Below, piece by piece: positions 39,843 to 51,455 of a stretch of 64,000 bases of DNA; the first letter of the stretch is position 1, and every line of letters begins with the position of its first letter. This DNA comes from Strix aluco (taxonomy: Eukaryota; Chordata; Aves; Strigiformes; Strigidae): contig NC_133931.1 of the NCBI RefSeq assembly GCF_031877795.1, positions 26,038,264 to 26,102,263 of the forward strand, read 5' to 3'. The notes beneath the pieces are model-generated. The model ran no database searches. It worked only from the letters and a program-made list of their open reading frames with translations, and was not told where the DNA came from. The position numbers and the translations under genes were made by a program.

Positions 39843-41741
39843 TTAGGCCATTATCAAACAGTGGTTTGGAGGTGCCAGCCAGACTACCCACAAGTTACAC
39901 AAGTCACCTTACAACACCCCCACGAAAGCTGGGGTACCTCAGCACAGGAAATATTCATGTGGTCACTCCCTTCTGCTCGTCAGTGTTAAGGGGTTTCTTA
40001 TTGAGCAATGCAACCGTCTTCCTCTTTTGGTATCTTAGAAGAATTTTCTTTCGGGATTTTGGGACTGCACAGCTCTTTCAGAATGATTTTATGAAGGAAG
40101 AGCAATTTAGATTCACATTCGCTTCAAGAAATTTCTTCAGTTTAATATCCTACCTACTTCAGTTGCAGAGGCATCAATGAGAACAGCATGGAGAGTTCAG
40201 CAGCTGAATGATGACAGCAGTGATAATAAGAGTGCATATGGGAATCCCAGGAAAACCTTAATCATCATCATTAACATTTTATTTTCTGCAGTGCAGTCCC
40301 TGCTCCGATGTACCACAGTTTGCCGTAGCAGACTATACAATGCCCAGTGCTGATAAAAATCTGCATAAATATGAAGAGTAGGAAAGCTGTGAGGAAGAAA
40401 GTAATCACAAAGCTGGAACTGCCACAGGAGTTTTTCCTTTTGATATTTTAAAATTATTTTTGTTCTGTTGTGTGGGTATGTTTCAGGTCAGGTATGATTT
40501 TAACGTAGAAGCATATAGAGAGATCATGTGTAGATTCCCTGGTTCCTAGCTTTGTTGCTCATTTATAAGTTTGTGTCTTCACTAACCATGTTGCAACTCC
40601 TGGTTTTAGCACTGCTTTACCCAATTTACTATCATCTTATTCAACTGAACGTTAAATGAAAGTAGTAAAACCCACCAGGCTGCAACAGCAACAAATTTTG
40701 TCAAATGTTGTGGATAGTTTTCCTCTTGCAGCTTGACATTCAGTAAGAAACACAAACTTAAAGTAGGGACTATTTTAAAATGGATCGTGTATGTAAATTT
40801 GTGAAAAGAACAAAGAAGGGAACTTCTGAAATATATGAACTCATAATGCTGATGGTACATAACTTGAGTGATGACTTCCTAGATGAAGATGGTGACCTAA
40901 TGTGTATTTCATAGGAAAGTTATAATGAAAGTTAATAATATTAAGTGCTTTATAAAATGGTTCATTAACTGAAAAGGGGTGTTTCTTCCTTGGACAAATT
41001 GCCTTAGAAATGTTGGCCTTTGGGGTTCTGTCTTCATCGCTAAAATAGAATTGTGCCAGCAGATCTACTTTATACAGTTTTAAATCAATTTTGCAATCAA
41101 GGTTTCTGTTTATAAGCTCTTTGGGCTTAATTCCACTGCAAAGCTAACCCGAGTTATAACTTATTCCAGCTATAACTGTAATCCTTTCTACATAAAAAAC
41201 ATGAAGTTTGGGCCTGTGGTTGCTTTTGATTTGAGGCAGTGAGTTTAACAGGAAGATATAGGCTGATATTAAAGCATCTATCTTGTCAGTTACTCTGTAT
41301 TGTGAGCCCAATTAATAGCACAGCCAGCTTGTGGTACTGCTAAGAACCATTAAGGTTGGCAGAAATCTCAGTCCATGGTTTTATGGTGTGAAGTTTTTAT
41401 GAGTAAAACCCACTTTCAGTGTTCCTGTCCCATCATCCTTCCTCAGTCCTGCCCTCCTCTGCCCCAGCATTGCTCATTTCTGCTGATCCAGCATTTTTAG
41501 ACTCCTGAAAAAGATATATTTTTAAAGAACAGCTCACTGGCTCCCAGTGTGGCTTAACACAGCTCTGCTAGCACAACGGTGAGGGCTCCAACATAGGCAT
41601 AGCAGCGGACATGCAGTGTCGGAAACCTTAAAGCAGTATCGTTACTAAACATTTTGCATTGCGAAGCTGTGGCTACTGCAGCAGGCACAAGCAAAGGTAT
41701 AAAGACATGCTCCTAGGGGCAGAGGCTGCAAGTGTCCCTTT
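39843..41741. other. Gene-free intergenic DNA
   Basis: Nothing recognised besides ordinary AT-rich unique sequence. No open frame over 105 codons carries a domain I know. Confidence 0.55.
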
Positions 41742-41747
41742 ATATAC

Positions 41748-42153
41748 TGTGGGAGAGAGCAATTCGGCATTGGCCTGTCAGCTCTGTGCAGCCCCTGAGA
41801 AGCAGCTAGGCTTTGATGAGAAACAGGCCTTGGGAGAAAGATAAGAAACTGCCGAGTTGTGCCAAGGTGGCAGGGAAAAACAACGGACAGCTGCAACACT
41901 GAGCTGTGGAAAAGTACTGAACTGTGAGAAGTTACCGCCGCGTGAACAGCGCGTGAACAAGAAGGTGATTGGTCTGCACAGCGCATGTTAGAGTGGTCTT
42001 ATGCTGATAGGAGAAAAGGTTGATAACTGTCTAATTGCTGATTTGTTAATTATGAAGTAAGAGCTTTAGCCATAGTATAAGTATGTAATATTGTAATAAT
42101 AAAGGGTCTTTCCTTCTGCACTTCAATGGAGAGTCCGTGCCTCAATTGCCACA
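41748..42153 (+). mobile_element. Solo LTR, ERVK-like (plus sense)
   Basis: A 406-bp LTR beginning TGTGGGAGAGAGCAATTC and ending ...TCAATTGCCACA, with perfect TG...CA ends and flanking 6-bp duplication. A polyadenylation signal AATAAA sits at 42,098-42,103, followed by a T-rich stretch, so the R/U5 boundary is probably just after it. A TATA-like 'agtataag' lies shortly upstream at about 42,074-42,081. No gag, pol or env remains. The intact ends and perfect duplication suggest a moderately young insertion. Confidence 0.9.
42098..42103 (+). terminator. LTR polyadenylation signal AATAAA
   Basis: A canonical AATAAA within the ERVK-like solo LTR, 50 bp before the LTR end, in the position expected for the R region of a retroviral LTR. 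It could end host transcripts that cross the locus on the plus strand. Confidence 0.7.
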
Positions 42154-42509
42154 ATATACTAGCGAGGGTCTTGAAGCAGCTACTGCAAGAGCACATAGAT
42201 CACTTGTAAATCCTGACAAAATGCAGTCAGTGCTCAGAGAGTATTGGGGAGGGCTAGTTGTAATTTTCCTGACAAAAAAGCACTTGAATCCCCATGATTC
42301 ATCCCTCTGAAATACAGTCATGTCTTCTGGCAGAAAGGATGTAGCGTGAGAATCAAAATATCCGGTAGTAATGATCGTTGTGTTGTAGCAGTCACTGCTG
42401 GGAAGAGGAAACACAGAGCAAGGCAGGAAAGTTATTGCTATTTGGCTTTAAAGTATTGAAAAAGTTTCTTCACAATCAGCAGGAATTTTGTTTTGTTGCT
42501 CTTAATTTA

Positions 42510-44040
42510 AATCATAGAATCACAGAATCATTCAGGTTGGAAAAGACCCTTGGGATCATTGAGTCCAACCATCAGCCCTACTCTACAAAGTTCTCCCCTA
42601 CACCATATCCCCCAGCATCTCATCTAAATGACCCTTAAACACATCCAGGGATGGTGACTCCACCACATCCCTGGGCAGCCTATTCCACTGTCTGACCACT
42701 CTTTCTGTGAAAATTTTTTTCCTAATGTCCAGTCTGAACCTCCCCTGTTGCAGTTTAAAGCCATTCCCTCTTGTTCTGTCACTAATCACCTGTGAGAAGA
42801 GACCAGCACCAACCTCTCTACAATGTCCTTTCAGGTAGCTGTAGAGAGTGATGAGGTCTCCCCTCAGCCTTCTCTTCCTCAAACTGAACAGTCCCAGCTC
42901 CTTCAATTGCTCCTCATAGGATTTATTCTCCAGGCCCTTCACCGGCTTCGTTGCCCTCCTCTGCACTCGCTCCAGCACCTCGATATCTCTCTCATATTGA
43001 GGTGCCCAAAACTGGACACAATACTCCAGGTGTGGCCTCACCAGTGCAGAGTACAGGGGGACTATCACCTCCCTACTTCTGCTGGTCACACTATTTCTAA
43101 TACAAACCAGGATGCCGTTGGCTTTCTTGGCCACCCGGGCACACTGCTGGCTCATGTTCAGCTGCTTGTCAATTAGAACTCCCAGATCCTTTTCTTCCAC
43201 ACAGCTCTCCAGCCACACCTCCCCAAGCCTGTAGCGATGCATGGGGTTGTCGTGGCCCAACTGCAGGACCTGCCACTTGGCCTTGTCGAAGCTCAGCCCG
43301 TTAACGTTGGCACACCAATCCAAACTCCAAGTCTCCCTGTAGAGCCTCCCTATCTTTCTGCAGATCAACACTCCCGCTTAACTTGGTGTCATCTGCGAAC
43401 TTACTGGTGATACAGTCTATGTCCTTATCAAGATCATCAATAAAGATGTTGAACAGAAATGGTCCCAACACCAAGCCCTGAGGAACACCACTTGTGACCG
43501 GCCGCCAGCTGGATTTAGCTCAATTGACCACCACTCTCTGGGACCGTCCATCCAGCCAGTGCTTGACCCAGCAGACCGTTTGCTGATCCAGGCCATGGGC
43601 AGCCAGTTTTTCTATGAGAATTCTATGGGGAACTGTGTTGAATGCTTCTCGAAAATCCAGGTAGACAATATCCACAGCTTTTCCCTCGTCCAATAGTGGG
43701 GTCGTCTTATCATAGAAGGAGATCAGGTTTGTCAGGCAGGACCTGCCTTTCATAAACCCATGCTGACTGGGCCTGATCCCCTGGTTGTCCATTATATGAC
43801 TTTTAATGGCACTTGAGATGACCTGCTCCATGACCTTCCCTGGCACCGAGGTCAGACTGACAGGTCTGTAGTTTCCTGGATCATCCTTTCTGCCTTTCTT
43901 GTAGATGGGTGTCACATTTGCCACCCTCCAGTCTAATGGAACCTCCCCAATTAGCCATGATTTCAGGTAAATCATGGAAAGCAGCTTGGTGAGCACATCT
44001 GCCAACTCTTTCAGTAATGATGCTATTGAGAGGGAAGATC
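42510..44040 (-). mobile_element. CR1 LINE, ~1.5 kb, minus strand
   Basis: The 3' end at 42,510 shows the reversed tail (ATCATAGAATCACAGAATC) and the conserved 'ttcaggttggaaaagaccc' 3' UTR. ORF2 reverse transcriptase sequence then runs upward in reverse to about 44,040, where similarity stops in the thumb-side 'LLKELADVLTKLL' region before motif A. The endonuclease and ORF1 are missing, so it is 5'-truncated. Its truncated 5' end faces the 5' end of the next CR1 copy about 350 bp away. Confidence 0.95.
42598..44038 (-). pseudogene. CR1 ORF2 reverse transcriptase remnant
   Basis: Two long open pieces, 44,005-43,520 and 43,371-42,598, lie in different frames with a third-frame stretch between them, so at least two frameshifts break the gene. 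Order along the protein: ANVTPIYKKG and GNYRPVSLTSVPGKVMEQ (fingers), YLDFREAFNTVPH (palm A, catalytic Asp kept), then VPQGLVLGP and FADDTK (palm C, minus-strand codons 43,399-43,388, both Asp kept), [17 protein letters not shown] and the C-terminal [20 protein letters not shown] block. Without ORF1 and endonuclease it cannot move itself. Confidence 0.92.
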
Positions 44041-44389
44041 CAAAATGCTGAATGTCTTCTAAGAGAAAAGAGCATATTTATCAATAGCAACAGTAACAGA
44101 CCAATAAGAACAAGCTGGATCATGCAAAAGGCAGTGGGTCCCGTAGGACTTTACCTGTAAACCTTCATCCCCCAGGTCTCCATTCAACCCAAGCACAATG
44201 CTCTGATCCTGAGTGGGAAGGCAATGCTCACACTGGGATGGGTGCAAGAGCTCCTCTCATCCACTTCCCCACTGCCCGCTCTTCCCACTTCAGGGGCAAC
44301 TCAGCCTGCTCCTCTGCAGCTACAGAACTGCCACAAATCCAAGTCTTTCTATAAAGAAAAATTAAAATTTAGCTTAACTATGGGTTTCT
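44041..44389. other. Spacer between two head-to-head CR1 copies
   Basis: About 350 bp that matches neither CR1 copy as far as I can see. It includes a 'ccccaggtctccattcaaccc' segment and an A-rich end. It is probably the original target DNA into which the flanking copies inserted. No gene is visible. Confidence 0.5.
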
Positions 44390-44414
44390 GAGTCTAATCA
44401 AAACCAAAAGAGAA

Positions 44415-46077
44415 GCATACCAAAGGTGGAAAAGCAGACGAATACCCGTTGAGAACTACAAGGGCATTGCCAGGGTGTGCAGAGATGCAGTGGGAAAAGA
44501 AAAAGCTCAGCTTGAAGTGAAATTGGCCAGAGATGTCAAAAACTACAAGAAACAGTTCTGCAGGTACGTAAACAACAACCAGAAAGAGAAGGAAAATGTT
44601 GGCCTGCTGTTAAACAGGAGAGGTAAATTAGTCACCAACAATGCTGAAAAGGCAGAGATTCTCAACACTTTCTTCAGCTCTGTCTTTACCAGCACTGTTG
44701 GGCACCAGGCCTTGGGAACAAAATCCAGGCTGATGCAAACACAGACCCACTGTCAGAGATGGAAGAGTTGGTGTGTGAACTATTACAGGAGCTCAACCCC
44801 TACAAATCAATGGGCCATGATGTTATCCATCCAAGGCTGTCAAGAAAGCTGGCTGATGTCATTGTGAGGCCACTCCCCATAATCTTTGAGAAGTCATGGA
44901 GATTGGGGATGTCCCAGAAGACTAGAAGAAGGCTAATGTCACCCCCATCTACAAGAAGGGCTTAAAGAAGGATCCAGGAAATTACAGGACCATTCAGTCT
45001 TCGGGAAAGTTATGGAAGGAATCCTCCTGGGAGCTATAACAAGTCAAATGAAGCACGTTGATTGGGAAAAGCCAGCACAGATTCATCAAGGGCAAATTGT
45101 GCATGACTGACCTGATTGCCTTCTATGACAAAGTAACCTGCTCAGTTGATGAGGGGTGAGCGGTGGACATTGTGTCTCTGGATTTCTCCAAGGCTTTTGA
45201 TACAGTTCCCCACAGCCTCCTCCTAGAGAAACTGATGCGTTACAGTCTAGACAAGAGGTCTGTGTGGTGGGTGGGGAACAGGCTGACAGGTCTCTCCCAG
45301 AGGGTGGTGGGAAATAGCTCCTGTTCAAACTGTCAACCTGTCACAAGTGGGGTCCCCCAGGGATCGATATTGGGCCCAACGCTGCTTAATATCTTCATAA
45401 GCGATCTGGATGATGGGATCAAGTGTACACTGATGAAGTTTGCTGATGATACCAAACTGTGCTGGGAAGTGGACACATTGGAAGGGAGAGCCACCCTGCA
45501 GGAAGACCTGGATAGGCTGGAAGAGTGGGCTAATGAGAACTTTATAAAGTTCAACAAGGACAAGTGTCAGGTCTTGCACCCGGGAAAACATAATCCAGGT
45601 GTGCAGCACAGGCTGGGATCTACCCGGCTGGGGAGCAGCTCTGTGGAAAGGGATCTGGGGGTCCTGGTGGACAACATGCTCCATAGGCATGAACAGTGTG
45701 CTGCAGCGGCAATGAAAGCCAATGGGATGCTGGGTTGCATCAACAAGGGCATCACCAGCAGAGACAGAGAAGTCATTATCCCACTCTACTCAGCGCTTGT
45801 CAGGCCACACCTGGAATACTGTGCTCAGTTTTGGTCCCTGCTGTGCAAAAAAGATGTGAACAAGCTGGAGAGGGTCCAGAGGAGGGTCACAAAGACGATC
45901 AAAGGACTGGGAAGCCTGCCATATGGGGAAAGGCTGCGAGAACTGGATTTGTTCAGCCTTGAGAAAAGAAGGCTTAGGGGAGACATTATCACCCTGTTCC
46001 AGTATTTAAAGGGTGGCTACAATAGAAGATGGAGAGTCCCTTTTTACAAGGAGTCACATGGAAAAGACAAAGGGTAA
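44415..46077 (+). pseudogene. CR1 ORF2 reverse transcriptase remnant
   Basis: Three successive frames carry the protein: from 44,415 to about 44,730 (linker, ending NAEKAEILNTFFSSVFTS), 44,759-44,965 (YKSMGHDVIHPRLSRKLADV) and 45,163-46,077 (palm to C-terminus). This means two frameshifts, plus a TGA at 45,157-45,159 just before palm motif A. The long last piece keeps SLDFSKAFDTV with its Asp at 45,181, VPQGSILGP and FADDTKL at 45,439-45,459, so the catalytic triad survives although the reading frame does not. It ends early (KESHGKDKG then stop) relative to the family C-terminus. Confidence 0.92.
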
Positions 46078-46302
46078 TGGGTTCAAATTTCTCCTGGGTA
46101 GATTCTGATTGGACACAAGAGGACAATTTTTCACAGTGAGAACAATCAGCCACTGGAATAATCTCCCCAGAGAAGTGGTGGATTCTCCAACATAGGACAC
46201 TTTTAAGATTCATCTGGACAGGGTGCTGGGCCATCTTGTCTAGACCATGCTTTTGCCAAGAAAGGTTGGACGAGATGATCCTTGAGGTCCCTCCCAACCT
46301 GG

Positions 46303-46337
46303 TATTCTATAATTCTGTGATTCTGTAATTCTATGAT
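46303..46337 (+). repeat. CR1 3' terminal short repeats
   Basis: ATTCTATAATTCTGTGATTC and following TGTAATTCTATGATTT form the imperfect 8-bp repeats that end CR1 elements. CR1 copies end in these instead of a poly(A) tail. Their presence marks the true 3' end of the element. Confidence 0.88.
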
Positions 46338-46338
46338 T

Positions 46339-49300
46339 TAAAACCATGGCCTGTTTACATGGGTGCCCTTGGCTGTGAACTGTGGCGGTTCAGCAGGACC
46401 CTGAAGAGACAAAAAGTGAATGAGACAGGAACCTCTCCATGTCTCTTACTGCAAGCCAGATATATTTTTTTAGCCAAGTCTTGAGAGCCCTGCATCAGAA
46501 GGAGGTAAGTGACATGACCTGCAATAGTTACTCTGAATTATGCATGTATAATAGCACCCAAGGATCTCATGAAATCTATTATGTGGGACATTGTATGCTG
46601 AAGGGTTTGCAACCTAAAGGGCTGCTTTTCATTATCCACTGAGGGTGAATTTAGCTCTAAACAAAATATACAGGAAAACACGGTTGCTAATGTGATGGAA
46701 ATTATTACTGTGTGGTAATTTATGGATCTTGTTTGTTGACTTTGCTATTGGGAAATTCACTGTCTAAATATATTAGCTTGATTTAATAGGAGAAAATCAG
46801 ACTGACCTAATAGGTGGCTGGAAGATGAAATAAGCAGACAAGTAAGAAAAAAAAGGTTTGAAATAAGCCACTTCGTCACAAATGCATGTGGATTTTTAAA
46901 AGTTAATGGGAAAAAACCCCCAAAACACAAAAAAAGGATTGCAAGCAGATCAAAAGGACTATATTAGGTAAAAAGGGGGGTGGTGCTGTGGAATCAGGCT
47001 GTCACATGCATAATTTTTTTAGAGAGAAGGGAAGGTGTTTCAAGGAGCTAGACTTACCTGTCTTGATCTGAGGGGATAATAAGACTTTAGAAAAATGGAT
47101 ATGAAGTTTGCTGGTTTTAAAATCTTTTGCTAATCACAGACTCTCACAGAGAAAAATGGCAGAGATCAAATTTCATACTGAGTACCACGAATGAACATCA
47201 TAGTGCTGTGCAGGATTAGAATAAGCAGGAAAACTGAGGAATTCATGATGAAATGAGTAATACCACAAAAGAAAGGAAAAAAATAGATGCGCTGTGGACA
47301 GGGAGCAGAAAGAAGGAAATGAAACCATATCTATAACCACAGCAGCTGCCCCAAGATGTTTCTCACCTGAAGGTTGATCATGCTTCTCTGAGGAGCAAGT
47401 CTGGGCCCTAAATTACGCAAACACCACAGTTCTGATTCAAAACAAGAAGAAGGGGTTACCAGATCTCAGGTGGTGCCTGGCTTTTTTTTTTAAGTAACAA
47501 TCATCTTTTTCTAATGGCTTAATGTCAAAAGTATGCTTGAAGGAGGGATTTCAACAAAGAATGCTGTCAGTTGTGCCCAGGTTCCATTGATTCAGTGAAA
47601 CTGGCTCTGGTCCTTGTGGGACAAGTGTTCCCTTAATTTTAGACAAGTCTACTTCAAACACAATTAGACAAGAGGCTTTTTTTTTCTTTTTTGGCCTACA
47701 TGCTGAGTGAGACACATTACTTGTAATCATTATATACTAGTTTATTGATTGTGGCTTTTCAGTATTCACTGTAGATAGGCTTGTTTTAACAGAACTGTCA
47801 AGAGATGTGTCTAGTTAATAAACAATTACTGATGGAAGGTATAACAGCAAGCACAGGGAATTTGTCAGGACATACACAAATGAGCAGGGAATTTTGACAA
47901 AAGGTGAATGGGATTTTCTTTTGAATCTCTGGTATTTTTCAAGAGATGTCACAAAAGTCTGTTTCATGGGATTTGGGGGGCATTTCCATATTTCATTTTC
48001 ATCTCTGCTTCCTATATTTTAATATTTGAAAAGATCAGACAAATGGAAATTATTCATAGGAATTGCATATATGGAAAATCTGTAAAAGCCCACACGACAG
48101 ATTGCACTGGACCATTGCTTACAATGTAATGCTACCATTAAAGTGTATTCCAACTATTAGGAAAGCGGGAAGTGAGTCAATTATTTGAATAAACAAACAA
48201 AGACCTGGTTGCCCCGTAGTTTAGTGCATCCCTGAGACGTCTTCAGGCTCCTTTCCCACGCCTGCTGTCTCATTCCTAAACTAGCAGAGGCTGTTGTGCA
48301 AGGCAACCTGACAACTCCTAATAAACAGGTAGCTTAATGCACTCTTCTGAAGCAATCCCTGCACACCGGGCACCTTTGCACATTTGGAGTAGGCACAGAG
48401 AACTGGCAGCATCTTGTGTGTGTCAGAGGAGGGAGAAGAGGTTTTGCAGCTTAGGGAAAGGGAAGGATTGGCCTATCAGGCCAAAGGAAGGTTCCTGTGG
48501 TGCCTCCAAAGGGGACACATGTCCTGATCGCATGGATAAGCTGGGATACAGCAGTTTGGTGTGTCAGACAGGAGAACAAGTTCAGAAGGTAGAAGAAGGT
48601 GCCAGTTTTAGCTTTTCCCTTAAAGACTGCTTTTTTGTGTGTCTAAAAGATGTAAGAAAAAGTGATAACTTCAGCAAAAAGAACTAACTCGGCCTCACAA
48701 CTGATGGTGTAGTTCCCAGCCTTGCTAGGAAGCAGTATCCCTGTATGCTAATTCTTAGGTAATTGACTGGAGATAAACAGAAACAATAGATGAAAGGAAC
48801 AAATCCCATACATCTGAATTCAGGCTCATGTGTTGGGATGAAATACGCATATTTGAATTTCTTAAGAATGAAAGCCTGTATTTTCAAAAGCAACTAATGT
48901 TTCCCATTTCCATTAAGGTCTCAGACTGGGCATACAAAACCACGTCAAACTGTTAGCCAACAGGTTTATGTTTACCCTGGGAGTCAGGGTAAGACTCACA
49001 ACATTTCTGCTTATTAATTCCCCTGTTTTAATGTGTTTGGCTTTTGCAAGTTATGACACAGTAAATACATTTGTGTCACTTAGCAACCTCAGCTGTTTCT
49101 AAAGGAATGTCTTTTGTTCTTGGAAATCTATTATAAATGCAGCTTACAAAATGATTATTGGGGAATCTAAACTTGTCTTATTTGGACGGTGTTCTGTCCT
49201 CTCCTCATTGTGCATTTAAAGTGTGCACAGGATATTAATTTACTTTGCACAAGCATCCTTCATTGACACTATTGTTATGAAGGGAAGCTCTGCATATTTA

Positions 49301-50041
49301 ATATATATGACAGAAGTTTCTGTTGAAAATAAAAGATGTGAGAAATGCCTGGAGAAAGAAAGGACTAGAAAAGACCTCCTACTCACTGGGTTCACCCAGT
49401 ACAAAGCCCTCTTACTGTTTTATAAACAACACTATAAATACTTTACCATTGCAATGCAACAGTACATAGTCTCTGCCACGAATTTATCAACCTGATTTAT
49501 TTCTATACACAATGCCAAAGTCTGAGATCACAGATCACGCAGCTCCGGCATAGAGGTTTGAAATGTAAACATCTGCACAAATTAAATATTATTTCTCATT
49601 TCACATTGATTGGATTACTGGGATTCCGTCACAAGTTAGAACATGTGCATGATTCTGAACATGCACGTAGTGGAAGGACTGAGATTACACTGGACAGCGG
49701 ACTTCAAAGGATTTAAGGGTTTTCTTTCTTTGTCCTTAATAGGTTTAAAGGTCAGAACTCACATCCAGTTGTCTGCCTTGTGAGGATCAAAACAAAAGGT
49801 AAGATACATAAATTGATTTTTATATTTGGAAAATAAAGTGTATCCTTAGGAAAGGCTATAAAATTATGTCCAAATTTTATAGATGGCCACATAATTAATA
49901 CAATTAGTACTTGTTTATGAAACTCAGACTTTGTCCTATGCTAGGGATATCTGAAAGTCAAGTATTACTAACAATATCTTGAAGATTGTTTTCTAAAAAT
50001 GTGAACAGATAAAATGAGAGTGCAAAAGAACAATAATAATC
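46339..50041. other. Gene-free AT-rich intergenic DNA
   Basis: Unique-looking AT-rich sequence with short A- and T-runs (for example 47,482-47,493). No gene, RNA or recognisable transposon. The longest open frame (48,337-48,687) shows no known domain. Confidence 0.55.
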
Positions 50042-51455
50042 AGAGAATCATAGAATGGTTTGGGTTGGAAGGGACCTTAAAGATCATCTAGTTCCACCCC
50101 CCTGCCATGGGCAGGGACACCTTCCACTAGACCAGGTTGCTCAAAGCCCCGTTCAGCCTGGCCTTGAACACTGCCAGGGAGGGGGCAGCCACAGCTTCTC
50201 TGGGCAACCTGTGCCAGTGTCTCACCACCCTCACAGGAAAGAATTTCTTCCTTATATCTAATCTAAATCCACCTTCTTTCAGTTTAAAAGCTACACTCCC
50301 TGATAAACAGTCCTTCCCCATCTTTCCTGTAGCCCCCTTTAAGTACTGGAAGGCCACTAGAAGGTCTCCCCGGAGTCTTCTCTTCTCCAGGCTGAACAAC
50401 CCCAACTCTCTCAGCCTGTCCTCATAGGGGAGGTGCTCCAGCCCACTGATCATCTTTGTGGCCTCCTCTGGACCATGTCCTCCAACAGGTCCATGTCCTT
50501 CTTATGTTGAGGGCGGCAGAGCTGGACACAGTACTCCAGGTGGGGTCTCACAAGAGCAGAGCAGAGGGGAGAATCACTTCCCTTGACCTGCTGGCCACAC
50601 TTCTCTTGATGCAGCCCAGGATGTGGTTGGCTTTCTGGGCTGCAAGTGCACATTGCTGGCTCATAGTCAGTTTTCCATCCACTAATACCCCCAAGTCCTT
50701 CTCTGCAGGGCTGATCTCCATCCACTCATCACCCAGCCTGTATTTGTGCATGGGATTGCCTTGACCCATGTGCAGGACCTTGCACTTGGCCTTGTTGAAC
50801 TCCATGAGTTTTGCACAGGCCCACCTCTCCAGCCTGTCAAGGTCCCTCTGGATGGCACATCCCTCCAGCATGTCATCAGCTTGGTGTTGTCAGCAAACTT
50901 GCTGAGGGTGCACTCAATCCCACTGTCTATGTCGCCAAGAAAGATGTTAAACAGCGCTGGCCCCAACAGCGACTCCTGAGGAAGGCCAGTCATCACTGCT
51001 CTCCACTTGGACATCGAGCCATTGACTGCAATTCTTTGAGTGCAACCATCCAGCCAATTCCTTATCCACTGAGTGGTCCATCCATCAAATCCATGTGTCT
51101 CCAATATAGAGGCAAGGATGTTGTGTGGGATCGTGTCAAATGCTTTGCACAAGTCCAAGTAGATGACATCGGTTGCTCTTCCCTTATCCACCAAAGCTGT
51201 AACCCCGTTGTAGAAGGCCACCAAATGTGTCAGGCACAATTTGCCCTTAGTGAAGCCACGTTGGCTGTCACCAATCTCCTCCTTATTTTCCATGTGCCCT
51301 AGCATAGTTTCCAGGACAATCGGCTCCATGATCTTGCTGGGCACAGAGGTGAGACTGATTGGCCTGTAGTTCCCCAGGTCTTCATTGAGTACCTCAGCCT
51401 TCTCCATATCCTGGGTAACCAGGTCTCCCATATTTATAAAGGAACCCATTATTGT
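50042..51455 (-). mobile_element. CR1 LINE with internal deletion, minus strand
   Basis: The 3' end at about 50,042 has the reversed tail ('agagaatcatagaatgg') and the 'gggttggaagggaccttaaa' 3' UTR, which differs in detail from the two copies at 42-46 kb and suggests another CR1 subfamily. ORF2 sequence follows in reverse to about 51,455. At about 51,380 the linker sequence ([13 protein letters not shown]) is joined directly to the fingers block [12 protein letters not shown]. Roughly a hundred codons normally between these blocks are missing. Confidence 0.93.
50127..51449 (-). pseudogene. CR1 ORF2 remnant with mutated catalytic motif
   Basis: Open pieces at 51,449-50,682, 50,871-50,548, 50,725-50,450 and 50,453-50,127 carry consecutive parts of the reverse transcriptase in changing frames, so several frameshifts are present. 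Palm A is kept ([13 protein letters not shown]). The motif usually VPQGS reads LPQES, and the palm C motif FADD reads FADN (minus-strand codons 50,897-50,886), losing a catalytic Asp. The internal deletion between AEVLNE and DLGNYRP keeps the frame. The copy is dead on several grounds. Confidence 0.9.

Larger units (their letters stand above)
41742..42159. repeat. 6-bp target-site duplication pair around solo LTR
   Basis: ATATAC at 41,742-41,747 precedes the LTR's TG, and an identical ATATAC at 42,154-42,159 follows its terminal CA. Six base pairs is the length typical of class II (ERVK, alpha/beta-like) integration. Confidence 0.92.
44390..46338 (+). mobile_element. CR1 LINE, ~1.95 kb, plus strand
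   Basis: The copy begins within ORF2, in the linker between endonuclease and reverse transcriptase (AYQRWKSRRIPVENYKG from 44,415), and continues through the whole palm to the CR1 3' UTR ('ggttggacgagatgatcctt' near 46,265). It ends in the CR1 octamer-like tail of ATTCTGTG/ATTCTATG repeats at about 46,303-46,337. It is the longest CR1 copy in the window. The 5' boundary is accurate to a few tens of bases. Confidence 0.95.
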
